A DNA stretch of 58,683 nt, from contig JAEYNR010000050.1 in assembly GCA_023412475.1 (NCBI GenBank), forward strand, positions 1-58,683, read 5' to 3'. The DNA is from Fibrobacterota bacterium. Its GTDB lineage: Bacteria; Fibrobacterota; Chitinivibrionia; Chitinivibrionales; Chitinispirillaceae. The notes under the pieces are model-generated. The model worked only from the letters and a program-made list of their open reading frames with translations, did no database searches and was not told where the DNA came from. Below, piece after piece: positions 7,333 through 15,326 of this stretch. Positions within the stretch are counted from its first letter, which is position 1. Every line of letters begins with the position of its first letter. A program made the translations under genes and the position numbers.

Positions 7333-9495
7333 ATGTCACCCGATGCTGCAAATACTGCTCAATTTTATTTTTTGGCTGCTAAAAATTCAGATATTTCTTT
7401 CGATGTAATTGAGTTTTACGGAAAAGAAGCGATCTCGTTTCCTTATGAATTTAATGTCTTTTTGATTTCAGAGAATAAGGAAATAAGCTCCGATGATGTT
7501 TTGGGGCAAGCTGCGACTCTCTTTGTTTTTCGTAACGGGCAATTTTATCCTTATTCGGGTATTGTTGTCGAATTTGAAATTATGGATTCTGACACTGAAA
7601 ATGGATCGTATCGAGCAATGCTCGTTGCCTCTCTTTGGATTACCAGTCTTAATTACCGAAGCAGAATATTTCAGAACATAACCATTTCTGAAATTGTTCA
7701 ATGCATACTTAACGAAGCTAATATCAGTAATTTCAACATCTCAATAACTTCTTCGGCAAGGCAGGAATACATTGTTCAATACCAGGAAACCGATCTGAAT
7801 TTCATCTCCAGACTGATGGAGGGGACAGGGGCATGGTACTATTTTCGGGAGCCGCCAATTTGTGAAGATCAGATAAAGCCCGGTGAATCTTATGAGCAGC
7901 TCATTATAACCGATAATCCGAAATTCGATAACATTGAGGAACCATCAGAGATAATTTATCGGCCGATAGATGGTATGGCGCATGTAAAAGATCGCAAAAG
8001 AACTGAATCGGTAAATACTATCCATTTCTCAAAGAGTGTTATCCAATCGGAAGTAGTGGTTAAGGCGTATAATTACAGATGTCCAGAGGTGGCAATTGCG
8101 GGAAAACAACCGGTCAGCAGTGGCAATTATGGTACTTTTTATGAATATGGAGGAAGTTTTAAAAACGTTGAAGAAGCTCAGAAAGGAGCGCAGTTAATTT
8201 GCAGGAGATTGCATACCAGGCAGCATAAAATATCGGGTATGGGGGATTGTCGGGCATTTCGGGCCGGATTCATTTTCGAATTAAAGGAGCATAGCATTAA
8301 CAGACTATCTGTACCTTATATCATTACAGAGGTGATCCATACTGGCGGCTGCACTGGTATAACATACCAGAATGAATTCAAGGCAATACCCTCAGATATG
8401 GCGGCTCATTTTGCACCAGAAAAGAGTGCGAGAGAACCAAAAGTAAATGGAATAATTCAGGCGCATATCGAAGGTAGTGGGGAAGCTTACGCTACAATTG
8501 ATGATAAAGGGAGATATCGGGTCCGTTTACCATTTGATATGAGTGCAAATAATCATGATTGCAATGGATCAAAACAGATAAGACTTGCTCAGCCATACTG
8601 TGGTTCGCAATATGGATTTCACTTCCCAGCTCATCAGGGAACAGAGATGGTTCTTGCCTGTGTTGATGGTGATCCTAATAAGCCAATAGGAATTGGTACT
8701 GTGCCAAATGCCAATACAATCAGTCCGGTTATTGCTGTTAATAAACATGAAAATGTAATAAGAACAGCAGGTGGTAATATTCTGGCAATGGATGATACTG
8801 AAGAGAAGCAGAAAATCCTGCTGACAACTAAAGGGCTTAATGGATTGGAGATGAATGATGAGAAGAAGAGAGTTGTGCTTACATCGACGAATTTAAATCA
8901 GCTTCTTTTTGATGATGATAATTGCAAAGTTACTATAAAAGGGAATACTCATACGGTATCGATGAGTTATGCTGAGGGTGAAAAAAGTATTGAGATAATA
9001 TCTGGTGATGGACACATAATAAAGATCGATGACAAGAATAAAAATATTGCAATCAAAACGGTTGGTGGGAATCAAATTGAAATGGATGATTCTGGGAAGA
9101 AGATCATTATTGCAGATAATGAGGGCAAAAATTCAATTACCCTTGATCAAAATAATGGAATAATAATTTCTGGCGGGAAAGTTACCATTGATGCTAAAAA
9201 GGAGTTAGTGATATCTGGAGCAGAGATAAAAATCGATTCCAGTAAGGGTGATGTAGCGCTGAAGGCATCGGGGGATCTGAAGTTAAATGGAACAAATATT
9301 AGCCAGAAGGGGAGTTCAGGGGTGAAAATAGAGACGGCAAAGTTTGAGGCCAAGGGCTCGATGAGTGCTAATATTGAGGGTATGGTGATGGAGATGAAAG
9401 CGAATGCTTCAGTTAAGATAAAGGGGAAAGCCATGGTTGAGGTAGATGGGGGAGGGGTGGCAAAGGTCAAGGGAGGAGTTGTGATGATTAACTAG
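7333..9495 (+). CDS. vgrG: Type VI secretion spike protein VgrG (TssI)
   Basis: A 720-residue VgrG, which trimerises to form the puncturing tip of the Hcp tube and carries effectors. The gp27-like base occupies about residues 1-380, with family features such as QYQETDLNFISRLMEGTGAW and YYF. The gp5-like OB fold follows (about 385-480), with GRYRVRLPFD, RLAQPYCGSQYGFHFPAHQG and VDGDPNKPIGIGTVPN. The last ~240 residues are a beta-helix/needle of repeats rich in K, D, G and I (NQIEMDDSGKKIII, GDVALKASGDLKLNG). There is no extra C-terminal catalytic domain, so it looks like a structural rather than an evolved VgrG. A GGAGG site lies upstream of the ATG. No adaptor or obvious effector gene follows; the next gene is convergent. 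Confidence 0.95.
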   Translation: MSPDAANTAQFYFLAAKNSDISFDVIEFYGKEAISFPYEFNVFLISENKEISSDDVLGQAATLFVFRNGQFYPYSGIVVEFEIMDSDTENGSYRAMLVASLWITSLNYRSRIFQNITISEIVQCILNEANISNFNISITSSARQEYIVQYQETDLNFISRLMEGTGAWYYFREPPICEDQIKPGESYEQLIITDNPKFDNIEEPSEIIYRPIDGMAHVKDRKRTESVNTIHFSKSVIQSEVVVKAYNYRCPEVAIAGKQPVSSGNYGTFYEYGGSFKNVEEAQKGAQLICRRLHTRQHKISGMGDCRAFRAGFIFELKEHSINRLSVPYIITEVIHTGGCTGITYQNEFKAIPSDMAAHFAPEKSAREPKVNGIIQAHIEGSGEAYATIDDKGRYRVRLPFDMSANNHDCNGSKQIRLAQPYCGSQYGFHFPAHQGTEMVLACVDGDPNKPIGIGTVPNANTISPVIAVNKHENVIRTAGGNILAMDDTEEKQKILLTTKGLNGLEMNDEKKRVVLTSTNLNQLLFDDDNCKVTIKGNTHTVSMSYAEGEKSIEIISGDGHIIKIDDKNKNIAIKTVGGNQIEMDDSGKKIIIADNEGKNSITLDQNNGIIISGGKVTIDAKKELVISGAEIKIDSSKGDVALKASGDLKLNGTNISQKGSSGVKIETAKFEAKGSMSANIEGMVMEMKANASVKIKGKAMVEVDGGGVAKVKGGVVMIN

Positions 9496-9544
9496 CAGGC
9501 ATGGGGCAATAAGATGTGGTATAGGTTCAGGACATGGGTCCTAA

Positions 9545-9579
9545 ATTCGAAATTCATTATTCGACATTCGTTATTTTTT
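9545..9579. repeat. Short intergenic repeat of the ATTCGACATTCG family
   Basis: ATTCGAAATTCATTATTCGA then CATTCGTTATTTTTT, between the convergent ends of vgrG and the deacetylase gene. It is nearly identical to 10741-10779. The run of T after the repeat could help termination, but no strong hairpin is visible. Confidence 0.75.
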
Positions 9580-9592
9580 CTCTATCTCCGGC

Positions 9593-10288
9593 CTAAGATG
9601 CTCTCCTTATAAACTTGATGCCCTTTTGCTCTATTCTTTGAATAAGAATTTCGTAGTATTTGGGAAAGCGCTCATTAGTTTTCGGATTGTCATGCATCAG
9701 GACTATCTCATCACTGTTGCCAACTGAAAGATTTCCACCCATCGGCGGATTGTTGTCTTCGATATGGTCGAGGATCTCTTGTGGTGTGAAATCTGATGTC
9801 CCGTCCGACAGTTTGCAATCAAGAGTATCAAATGTCCAGAATGAATCAAAATCGGAATTAAGAGAATTCTCCCAGAACCATGAATAGGTGATATTTAATC
9901 CACTGATGTTCTGGATTGATTTGCTCAAAAGCTCTTCTTGAATTTCGGTTCTTAATAGATCGCCCTTATCACCGTAAGGGAAACGAAAATATCTACTTGA
10001 TCTGGCAATTGAATTTCTCTGATAAACTTTATCAATTTCTGCTTCCGTCAGCGAGATTTCCTCTACACATTCTTTAAGCGACAATGTCGAAAAAGCTCTG
10101 TGTGTGAAACTGTGATTGCCAATAATAAACCCTGATTGAACAATCTGGTCTGCCCGTTCTGGTAAACGTGAAAGTTGGGTTCCGGTGCAGAAGAATATGC
10201 ATTTCAGATCATTCTTTTGCAGAAAAGCTATAATATCTGGCGTGAGACTTGTTGGTGAGTCATCGATAGTGAGTATTGCTTTTCGCAT
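9593..10288 (-). CDS. Polysaccharide deacetylase (NodB homology, CE4)
   Basis: A 231-residue single-domain NodB-type deacetylase that would remove acetyl (or formyl) groups from a polysaccharide or related amide. Conserved motifs are visible: TIDDSP near the N-terminus (catalytic Asp and metal-binding Asp), GNHSFTH (the metal-binding H-x3-H), RFPYGDKG (motif 3) and IVLMHDN near the C-terminus (motif 5). There is no signal peptide, so it appears cytoplasmic. It is monocistronic and convergent with vgrG. Substrate unknown. Confidence 0.87.
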   Translation of the reverse strand: MRKAILTIDDSPTSLTPDIIAFLQKNDLKCIFFCTGTQLSRLPERADQIVQSGFIIGNHSFTHRAFSTLSLKECVEEISLTEAEIDKVYQRNSIARSSRYFRFPYGDKGDLLRTEIQEELLSKSIQNISGLNITYSWFWENSLNSDFDSFWTFDTLDCKLSDGTSDFTPQEILDHIEDNNPPMGGNLSVGNSDEIVLMHDNPKTNERFPKYYEILIQRIEQKGIKFIRRAS

Positions 10289-10564
10289 ATACTTTACTCT
10301 TTTTCTCTGTCATTGTGACTGTTGGATCAAAAATCTGGCTGAGTTTTTGATTCAGTTCACTATTTCTTTAACAAACATTTAAAACTACATTGCCAATTAC
10401 CTTATCACGGAAACCTTAAAAGATAATTTGTTGATTGGGCTAGGAAATGCTCGCCCGGGAAACCAGTTAGACGGGTATGTTCAGGCAATATGAGAAGTAA
10501 TATAAATATCAGCGGCAGGTAGGGGTAACACTCTTATGATCAAAGAGAGGGTTATTAAAAGAAA

Positions 10565-10607
10565 GAATTTCGAATAACGAATGAGGAATGACGAATATCG
10601 AATTTCA
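10565..10607. repeat. Short intergenic repeat, inverted copy
   Basis: GAATTTCGAATAACGAATGA followed by GGAATGACGAATATCGAATTT. This is the reverse complement form of the family seen at 9545-9579 and 10741-10779. Confidence 0.75.
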
Positions 10608-10740
10608 GAAAACTGATATCGGAAGGCACTCTCTTGAGCGATGGATATTTTACCAACAAAATCCTGACCGTCCCCCCCCCGAACCCGAAGCTTCCCTGCA
10701 TATGTCTCTCTTTCAGTGATTGTTCTTATTTACTTTACTT

Positions 10741-10779
10741 CGAAATTCATTATTCGACATTCGATATTCGGTATTTTTT
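10741..10779. repeat. Short intergenic repeat, direct copy
   Basis: CGAAATTCATTATTCGACAT then TCGATATTCGGTATTTTTT. It shares the 22-bp core CGAAATTCATTATTCGACATTCG with 9545-9579. It lies just beyond the 3' end of the propeller-protein gene. Confidence 0.8.
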
Positions 10780-10795
10780 CCTCTCTTAACCTCTC

Positions 10796-12073
10796 TTACT
10801 GCACCAAACGTCTTGCTCTCACCACTGCACCTGAGCGGTCACGATCCACTTTAATGTAAACGCCCATGTTTTTTTTACCTGCGACACGGTTTGAGATCAG
10901 TTTTCCGTTTATTGTGTAGAGCGCGGTGGTGCGCACATAGGCCGCAGGAGTCCTGGTTGTGGCTCTCTTTTGGTCACTGGCAATTCCGGTTGTGATGCCG
11001 TATTTCCAGACTCCGTCATTTGTTGCAGCATAGATTACCGGCTGCTCAAAATCGCCGGTAATCAGGACCGAGGATGTTTTTTTGTCAAAAATCTTCTGCC
11101 ACATTCCAGAGCTTGTAGTACGTAAAGACCTCTTGTATAGTCCGCTGTCAGTCGCAGCATAGAGGTCAACGGGTGAACCGGGTATTATCTTGCCATATGT
11201 TTTCATTTCGTTAACGGATAGTGGAAGCTGCGGATAAATGCTGTGCCAGCATCCGGTATCGAAATCTGACCTGTAGAAAATTCCTTCGGAAGTACCGGCA
11301 TAGAGTGTTCCGACGCTATCGGCAACGAGTGAGCGGATCTTGTTTTTGATGCAGGTGCACTCCTCGATGCACGGCATATTGCTCCATGATACGGCTTTTT
11401 GATCAGCAAAGTAGACAGTGGCGCCGTCGGGGCCATTCAGACCTGCGGAGAATCCTTTTCCAAGGGGCCATGATGTTATGGAGGAGAACTCCTTCGCATT
11501 ACCCGGTAACAAAGGTGCTCCTGAAAGGGAGCAGGGCGACCAGCTACTGAAAATGTATTTAGATTTGTATATTCTTGATTTCATAGTTATACAGCAGGCC
11601 GAATCGTTGTATGCAATGTCATATACAGGTTCGTCGGGAAGCATCAGAGTTGGTCTCCACGCTGGCACGGTTGCGGAGAACATGCTCACAGTATACAGGC
11701 CGCTGTCTGTACCGGCAAAGACAACAGCTCCGCCCATGACAACTCCAATTGAGTGAACCTTACCTGCCGGGCGGTCAGAGTCGTCACTTCCACTGTGTGT
11801 TTTATTCGGAAAACTGCGCACAGTATCTCCAACAAGGGTTATTGTGAAGACCCCGCTGTCTACCACTGCAACGAATACAGAGGGCGAGTCGCTGATTGCC
11901 ATCATATTTGGCCCCAGTGTAAGGGTGCTCACCTCTTTTTTGGCGAATGCTAACTGGTTCCAGGCGTTATCAGCCAGGCTTGAGCTCAAAGCGATAAACA
12001 TGATAATACTGATAAACTGAATACATCGGGGAAAAAGCACTGTGTTGTTGTTTTGTTTAATGGTATCCTCCAT
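10796..12073 (-). CDS. Secreted propeller-like protein with C-terminal sorting-type tail
   Basis: A 425-residue protein of unknown function. A signal sequence lies around residues 17-35 (IQFISIIMFIALSSSLAD). The body contains recurring blade-like motifs: VFAGTDSGLYTVS, LYAGTSEGIFYRS, LYAATDSGLYKRS and IYAATNDGVWKYG, spaced as in beta-propellers of the YCF48/sialidase type. The C-terminal ~45 residues (LYTINGKLI, then KKNMGVYIKV and a final basic strand VVRARRLVQ) resemble the cell-surface sorting tails common on secreted FCB-group proteins. The role is not known. It is monocistronic, with repeats on its 3' side. Confidence 0.65.
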   Translation of the reverse strand: MEDTIKQNNNTVLFPRCIQFISIIMFIALSSSLADNAWNQLAFAKKEVSTLTLGPNMMAISDSPSVFVAVVDSGVFTITLVGDTVRSFPNKTHSGSDDSDRPAGKVHSIGVVMGGAVVFAGTDSGLYTVSMFSATVPAWRPTLMLPDEPVYDIAYNDSACCITMKSRIYKSKYIFSSWSPCSLSGAPLLPGNAKEFSSITSWPLGKGFSAGLNGPDGATVYFADQKAVSWSNMPCIEECTCIKNKIRSLVADSVGTLYAGTSEGIFYRSDFDTGCWHSIYPQLPLSVNEMKTYGKIIPGSPVDLYAATDSGLYKRSLRTTSSGMWQKIFDKKTSSVLITGDFEQPVIYAATNDGVWKYGITTGIASDQKRATTRTPAAYVRTTALYTINGKLISNRVAGKKNMGVYIKVDRDRSGAVVRARRLVQ

Positions 12074-12643
12074 AATGTTCGCAGATAATCGATCAATGTC
12101 AAAAATGGAGTAACTTTATGTTAATATAATTACTCAAACAGCTGAGGACTTAATTAAAACGGTAATTCGTGTTAACAAGAGGATTAATATCAAATGCCCA
12201 GCGTAATATGCCTAACAAAAAAAATCCAAGAGAAATGGTTATCTTCATTTTCCGGAATATCCCGCCCTTACAGGGCTTTGGAAATATTTATTGATTCATT
12301 TTACCCAGGCCTGAGATCCCTGGCTCTTACAAGTCGCTCTTTCAGAGCTAAATAAGAATTGACAATAAAACTGGTACTCAAGGCAGTAGAATGATAATGT
12401 TTTCAGGACAATAGATGGCCACTGCGCAGCCCTGACTGGGCGACATATAGCAAAAGAAGTATTAGTGAATCACATAAATTGTCTTTTTAAAATATGCTTA
12501 TTGTAACCCACTATATATTTTATGTACTAAGAAAAGAGAATAATGGAAGTCTGATGTTAGCCATTAATAGTGTTTCAAATCAAGACAGAATCGCTCAAAA
12601 AACTTTTCATATCTAAACCTGAAAATTTCATTTTTTATACCTA
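12074..12643. other. Intergenic region with REP-like hairpins
   Basis: 570 bp with no convincing open frame. The recognisable content is the REP-like segment at 12261-12355 and a further hairpin GCCCTGACTGGGC near 12429-12441. The left end should contain the promoter of the propeller-protein gene. Confidence 0.55.
12261..12355. repeat. REP-like multi-hairpin element
   Basis: Three small hairpins in a row: GCCCT-TAC-AGGGC (12264-12276), CCAGG...CCTGG (about 12306-12322) and GCTCT-TTC-AGAGC (12336-12348). The layout resembles the dispersed REP/BIME elements moved by RAYT transposases. Only one copy is visible here and no RAYT gene is present. Confidence 0.5.
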
Positions 12644-12919
12644 CTAATTTAAAGTGTCATCAGTTGTTTTTGATATAGATACTTCCCTTACAACAACCGA
12701 ATCCGATTCGTAAAAATACTTGTTAACCCTTCGGCTCGGATTAAAACGTTCAATAGTCAGATTTCTGACCACACTATCCAGTTTTTCTGTCTTTCCCTGA
12801 TAGTAATACTCCCATAAATCGCTTGTATGGGTGAGGTCAGAAATATCCATCATCTCCTTAGTGACTTCAGGGAGGCTGAGGTTAACTCTCCCGTGTTGCC
12901 CGGGCATACCGAAGGTCAT
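12644..12919 (-). CDS. Small hypothetical protein or gene fragment
   Basis: A 91-codon frame with fairly ordinary composition, a basic/aromatic centre and an acidic tail. The frame stays open about 20 codons upstream of the chosen ATG before meeting a stop, and there is no good ribosome site, so this may be the 3' remnant of a larger gene. I recognise no domain. It stands alone in a poorly coding, repeat-rich stretch. Confidence 0.3.
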   Translation of the reverse strand: MTFGMPGQHGRVNLSLPEVTKEMMDISDLTHTSDLWEYYYQGKTEKLDSVVRNLTIERFNPSRRVNKYFYESDSVVVREVSISKTTDDTLN

Positions 12920-13018
12920 CCAAATCCACAGTCGAACTGCTTTATTCTTACCGGTACCGCAAACTGGTTTCCTCTATTACAACTACAGATCTGATGGGAA
13001 CAGTAGGCTCTGAATTCT

Positions 13019-13096
13019 TAGTCGTTATCGATATCGTCTCTTTTCTGTTTTAATTCCATATCGATATCGATATCGACCACGACAACGATATCGATT
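13019..13096. repeat. Imperfect hexanucleotide repeat, TCGATA/ACGACA type
   Basis: Includes TCGTTATCGATATCG, then ATATCGATATCGATATCGAC and CACGACAACGATATCGATTA. The period is six bases with drifting units. Many units are self-complementary (ATCGAT), so the DNA can form cruciform-like structures. Confidence 0.7.
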
Positions 13097-13163
13097 AAGA
13101 ATAAGAGTAAAAGATGACAGGGATAAAATCAGATCACGCTTGACTGAGAATCATACTTTTCCT

Positions 13164-13221
13164 GTCGTAGTCGTTGTCGTTATCGTTATCGTAACTTTTC
13201 TATGTTATTTCGATATCGATT
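13164..13221. repeat. Imperfect hexanucleotide repeat, TCGTTA/TCGTTG type
   Basis: Reads GTCGTAGTCGTTGTCGTTAT, then CGTTATCGTAAC and, a little later, TTTCGATATCGATTT. It is roughly the reverse complement of the ACGACAACGATA part of 13019-13096, so the two arrays form a large imperfect inverted repeat around about 70 bp of ordinary sequence. Confidence 0.65.
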
Positions 13222-13729
13222 TGACAACAGTATGTGGTTTCATGATTATACGATGGGGTCTTATCATTACAAGATGAGGTTTCATCAATCACTACTGAAT
13301 GGAACCGGGACTCTTCTAAACGCTTCGCGTTCCCGATTTAACGGAAGTTTGTTGCGTTTTCAATACTGCAGAAAGCAAAACAACCGGGTTTCGAATCCAT
13401 ATTGCCTCTTCAGGAATGTGAGAATTGTGGTTTTCTGTTTTCCTGCAATGTTAGTGCTTGGATTCTTTTGTGATGTCCTCATGTAGACGGCATTTTCGAT
13501 TTAATCGTGGAACAGCACAATGATAAGCAGGTATTTAATGTGAAGTAAAAAGAATGTATCCGTTAAGTAGAAATAATAAAAGAATATTACATCTATACTC
13601 AGGTCCGTTGGTTGCACAGTTAACTCAAATATGGAGGAAGGTAGAAAAAAATATTATCTTCTATTCTACCAAACTCAATCAGTATCTTTTCATAAACATC
13701 ACTTTAACTTTTTTTTATCGTTTTTGCTT

Positions 13730-14539
13730 ATGAACATCAAATATGTCAGGCCTTCAGGGATTTTGGCTCAGTATATTAAATACTACTGGTTTTTAGAAAG
13801 TGATGCATCCGAGGGGAGGATATGGGAAAGGGTGATTCCTATCACCAATATAGAGATGTTTTTTCATTATAAAAACTCTTTTATATGCCATAAAGAGAGT
13901 GAAACGGCGTTTTCTCAACCAAGATCTTTTCTCAGTGGGATAAAAAACCAATCTTTAGATGTCGGCACTAACGGTGATTCCGGTGTTATTACAGTTTCTT
14001 TTTATCCATATGGCGCATGTAATTTTTTCCCGTTTTCTCTATTTGAAACTGAAAATGCAAGTATAAACCTCAATGAAATCGATAACACAGGTGTAAGTCA
14101 GCTTGAAGATCAATTATGCATGTCACGGGCTCTTAATGACCGGATTGAAATAATCGAACAATATCTGTTAAGCCATTTCAGGCCGGTATCCAGTGATGAT
14201 CTTAAGTTGATTAAAGAGGGGCTGAAACTTATTAAAAGCAGTAGGGGACAGCTTGATATGTTGGGTTTATCCAGGGATCTGTTTTTGACTGAGAAAACTC
14301 TGTTAAGAAAATTCTGCTCAATAATCGGTAAAGCACCAAAGCAGTATTGCAGAATCGTGCGATTTCATCAGATTATCCGCTCTCTCTCAGAGAATCCTGA
14401 CAGCAGTCTTACCCAGATTGCCTTAGACAACGGTTATTTTGATCAGGCACACTTTAGCAGGGATTTTAAGGCACTTTCAGGTTATACCCCTAAAGAGTTC
14501 CTGAAGTATTGTCAATGTAATTCTGAAGGTGATAATTAG
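13730..14539 (+). CDS. AraC-family transcriptional regulator
   Basis: A protein of about 269 residues from the ATG at 13730. An in-frame ATG at 13631 would add 33 residues, but the later start matches the usual family N-terminus (KYVRPSGILAQYIKYYWFLE). The N-terminal ~150 residues form a ligand/sensor domain of the kind found with this AraC subgroup. The C-terminal ~100 residues hold the double helix-turn-helix: first helix pair in LDMLGLSRDLFLTEKTLLRKF and the classic second motif LTQIALDNGYFDQAHFSRDF followed by YTPKEF. The gene is convergent with the methyltransferase gene. Target and inducer unknown. Confidence 0.88.
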   Translation: MNIKYVRPSGILAQYIKYYWFLESDASEGRIWERVIPITNIEMFFHYKNSFICHKESETAFSQPRSFLSGIKNQSLDVGTNGDSGVITVSFYPYGACNFFPFSLFETENASINLNEIDNTGVSQLEDQLCMSRALNDRIEIIEQYLLSHFRPVSSDDLKLIKEGLKLIKSSRGQLDMLGLSRDLFLTEKTLLRKFCSIIGKAPKQYCRIVRFHQIIRSLSENPDSSLTQIALDNGYFDQAHFSRDFKALSGYTPKEFLKYCQCNSEGDN

Positions 14540-14591
14540 TTATTGGGATTTGTTCAGGATTTGGTGCTTGAATGCTGTAATTTATTTGGAG

Positions 14592-14633
14592 GTTTCGTAA
14601 CTACTGGCATAAGTAACTGAGTAATTACGAAAC
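14592..14633. repeat. Inverted repeat of the GTTTCGTAACT family
   Basis: Arms GTTTCGTAACTAC and GTAATTACGAAAC pair at 12 of 13 positions around a 16-base loop. The same arm sequence recurs at 46221-46260. It sits between the convergent araC-type gene and the methyltransferase gene and may act as a bidirectional terminator or be a mobile hairpin. Confidence 0.65.
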
Positions 14634-14720
14634 ACTCTTAATTAATTACTGATGAGTCTGGCATATTTATTACAACCATTCCAGTGATTACGGGTAATGT
14701 TTGTATCAGTATATCATAAG

Positions 14721-15275
14721 TCATATTATCTTTTGGAAAACTGCGGTTCTGCTGAATATACCAGACTCCTTTACAATATTCAAACCGTTATTTTTGCATC
14801 GCTCAATAATTTCGAGAAACGGTTCTTTTTTTACATGAAACTTGGGTTCAGAAAGGTAGTAATAACCATTTGGTTTCAGTAATGCGCAAACCTGATCTAT
14901 AAGAGTTAAAGGCTCCGGCGCTTCATGAACCATGTACATTGTCAAAATAAAATCTGCCTGTAAAGCAATGGCAAGCGAATCAGACTGGCATTTGTGAAAT
15001 TTGACTTTATCTGATACACCTTTGGCCCGGGCCTTTTTTTTGGCCAACTCAAGCATTTCTTCCTGCAAATCAATTGCGATAATTTTCCCATTTGAACCAA
15101 TAAGTTTTGCCAAATCTGCGATGAAAGTTCCGGGGCCACAGCCTATATCCAGTACAGTATCTCCTGGTTTTATGTATTCTGCAAATTGTTTATGCGGGTT
15201 AAATAACATCCGTCGCAATCCATTGTCTAATAATCTGGCATGCTCGACACCGCATACGGTTGAATTATTACTCAT
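14721..15275 (-). CDS. Class I SAM-dependent methyltransferase
   Basis: A protein of about 184 residues from the ATG at 15275, which has AGGAG ideally spaced; a longer frame would start at 15320. Motif I is VLDIGCGPGTF, the acidic loop IAIDLQ follows at the end of strand 2, and LLKPNGYYYLSEPK matches the post-I/motif III area. It resembles small arsenite-methyltransferase/UbiE-like enzymes, but the diagnostic cysteines of ArsM are absent, so the substrate cannot be named. It lies 51 bp downstream of the tetR-type gene and has its own copy of the putative operator between the two genes, so it is probably the regulator's target. Confidence 0.85.
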   Translation of the reverse strand: MSNNSTVCGVEHARLLDNGLRRMLFNPHKQFAEYIKPGDTVLDIGCGPGTFIADLAKLIGSNGKIIAIDLQEEMLELAKKKARAKGVSDKVKFHKCQSDSLAIALQADFILTMYMVHEAPEPLTLIDQVCALLKPNGYYYLSEPKFHVKKEPFLEIIERCKNNGLNIVKESGIFSRTAVFQKII

Positions 15276-15293
15276 AAAAGCTCCTATTTTAAT

Positions 15294-15307
15294 TGAACGA
15301 CCGGTTA
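15294..15307. promoter_or_regulatory. Putative TetR operator upstream of the methyltransferase gene
   Basis: TGAACG-AC-CGGTTA, an imperfect palindrome located 19 bases before the methyltransferase start. The same half-sites with the same 2-base spacer recur at 15961-15974 upstream of the tetR-type gene. On the minus strand it falls between possible -35 (TTGCCT) and -10 (TTCAAT) hexamers. Seen in sequence; binding by the neighbouring TetR is inference. Confidence 0.65.
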
Positions 15308-15326
15308 AAAATACAGGCAAAAAAAA

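Larger units (their letters stand above)
10289..10795. other. Repeat-containing intergenic region
   Basis: 507 bp without a convincing gene. It holds an inverted copy (10565-10607) and a direct copy (10741-10779) of the ATTCGACATTCG repeat family, facing each other across about 130 bp, and a homopolymer of nine C at 10672-10680. The leftmost part must contain the promoter of the deacetylase gene (minus strand). Confidence 0.6.
12920..13729. other. Poorly coding region with hexanucleotide arrays
   Basis: About 800 bp between the small hypothetical frame and the AraC gene. It contains two clusters of imperfect TCGATA/TCGTTA-type hexamers (13019-13096 and 13164-13221). Frames of 60-94 codons exist but have no ribosome sites or recognisable sequence. 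The AraC promoter should lie at the right end. Confidence 0.5.

Noticed and set aside
13202..13486. 94-codon frame downstream of the hexanucleotide array
   Set aside because: Starts in repeat sequence, has no ribosome site and no recognisable protein character.
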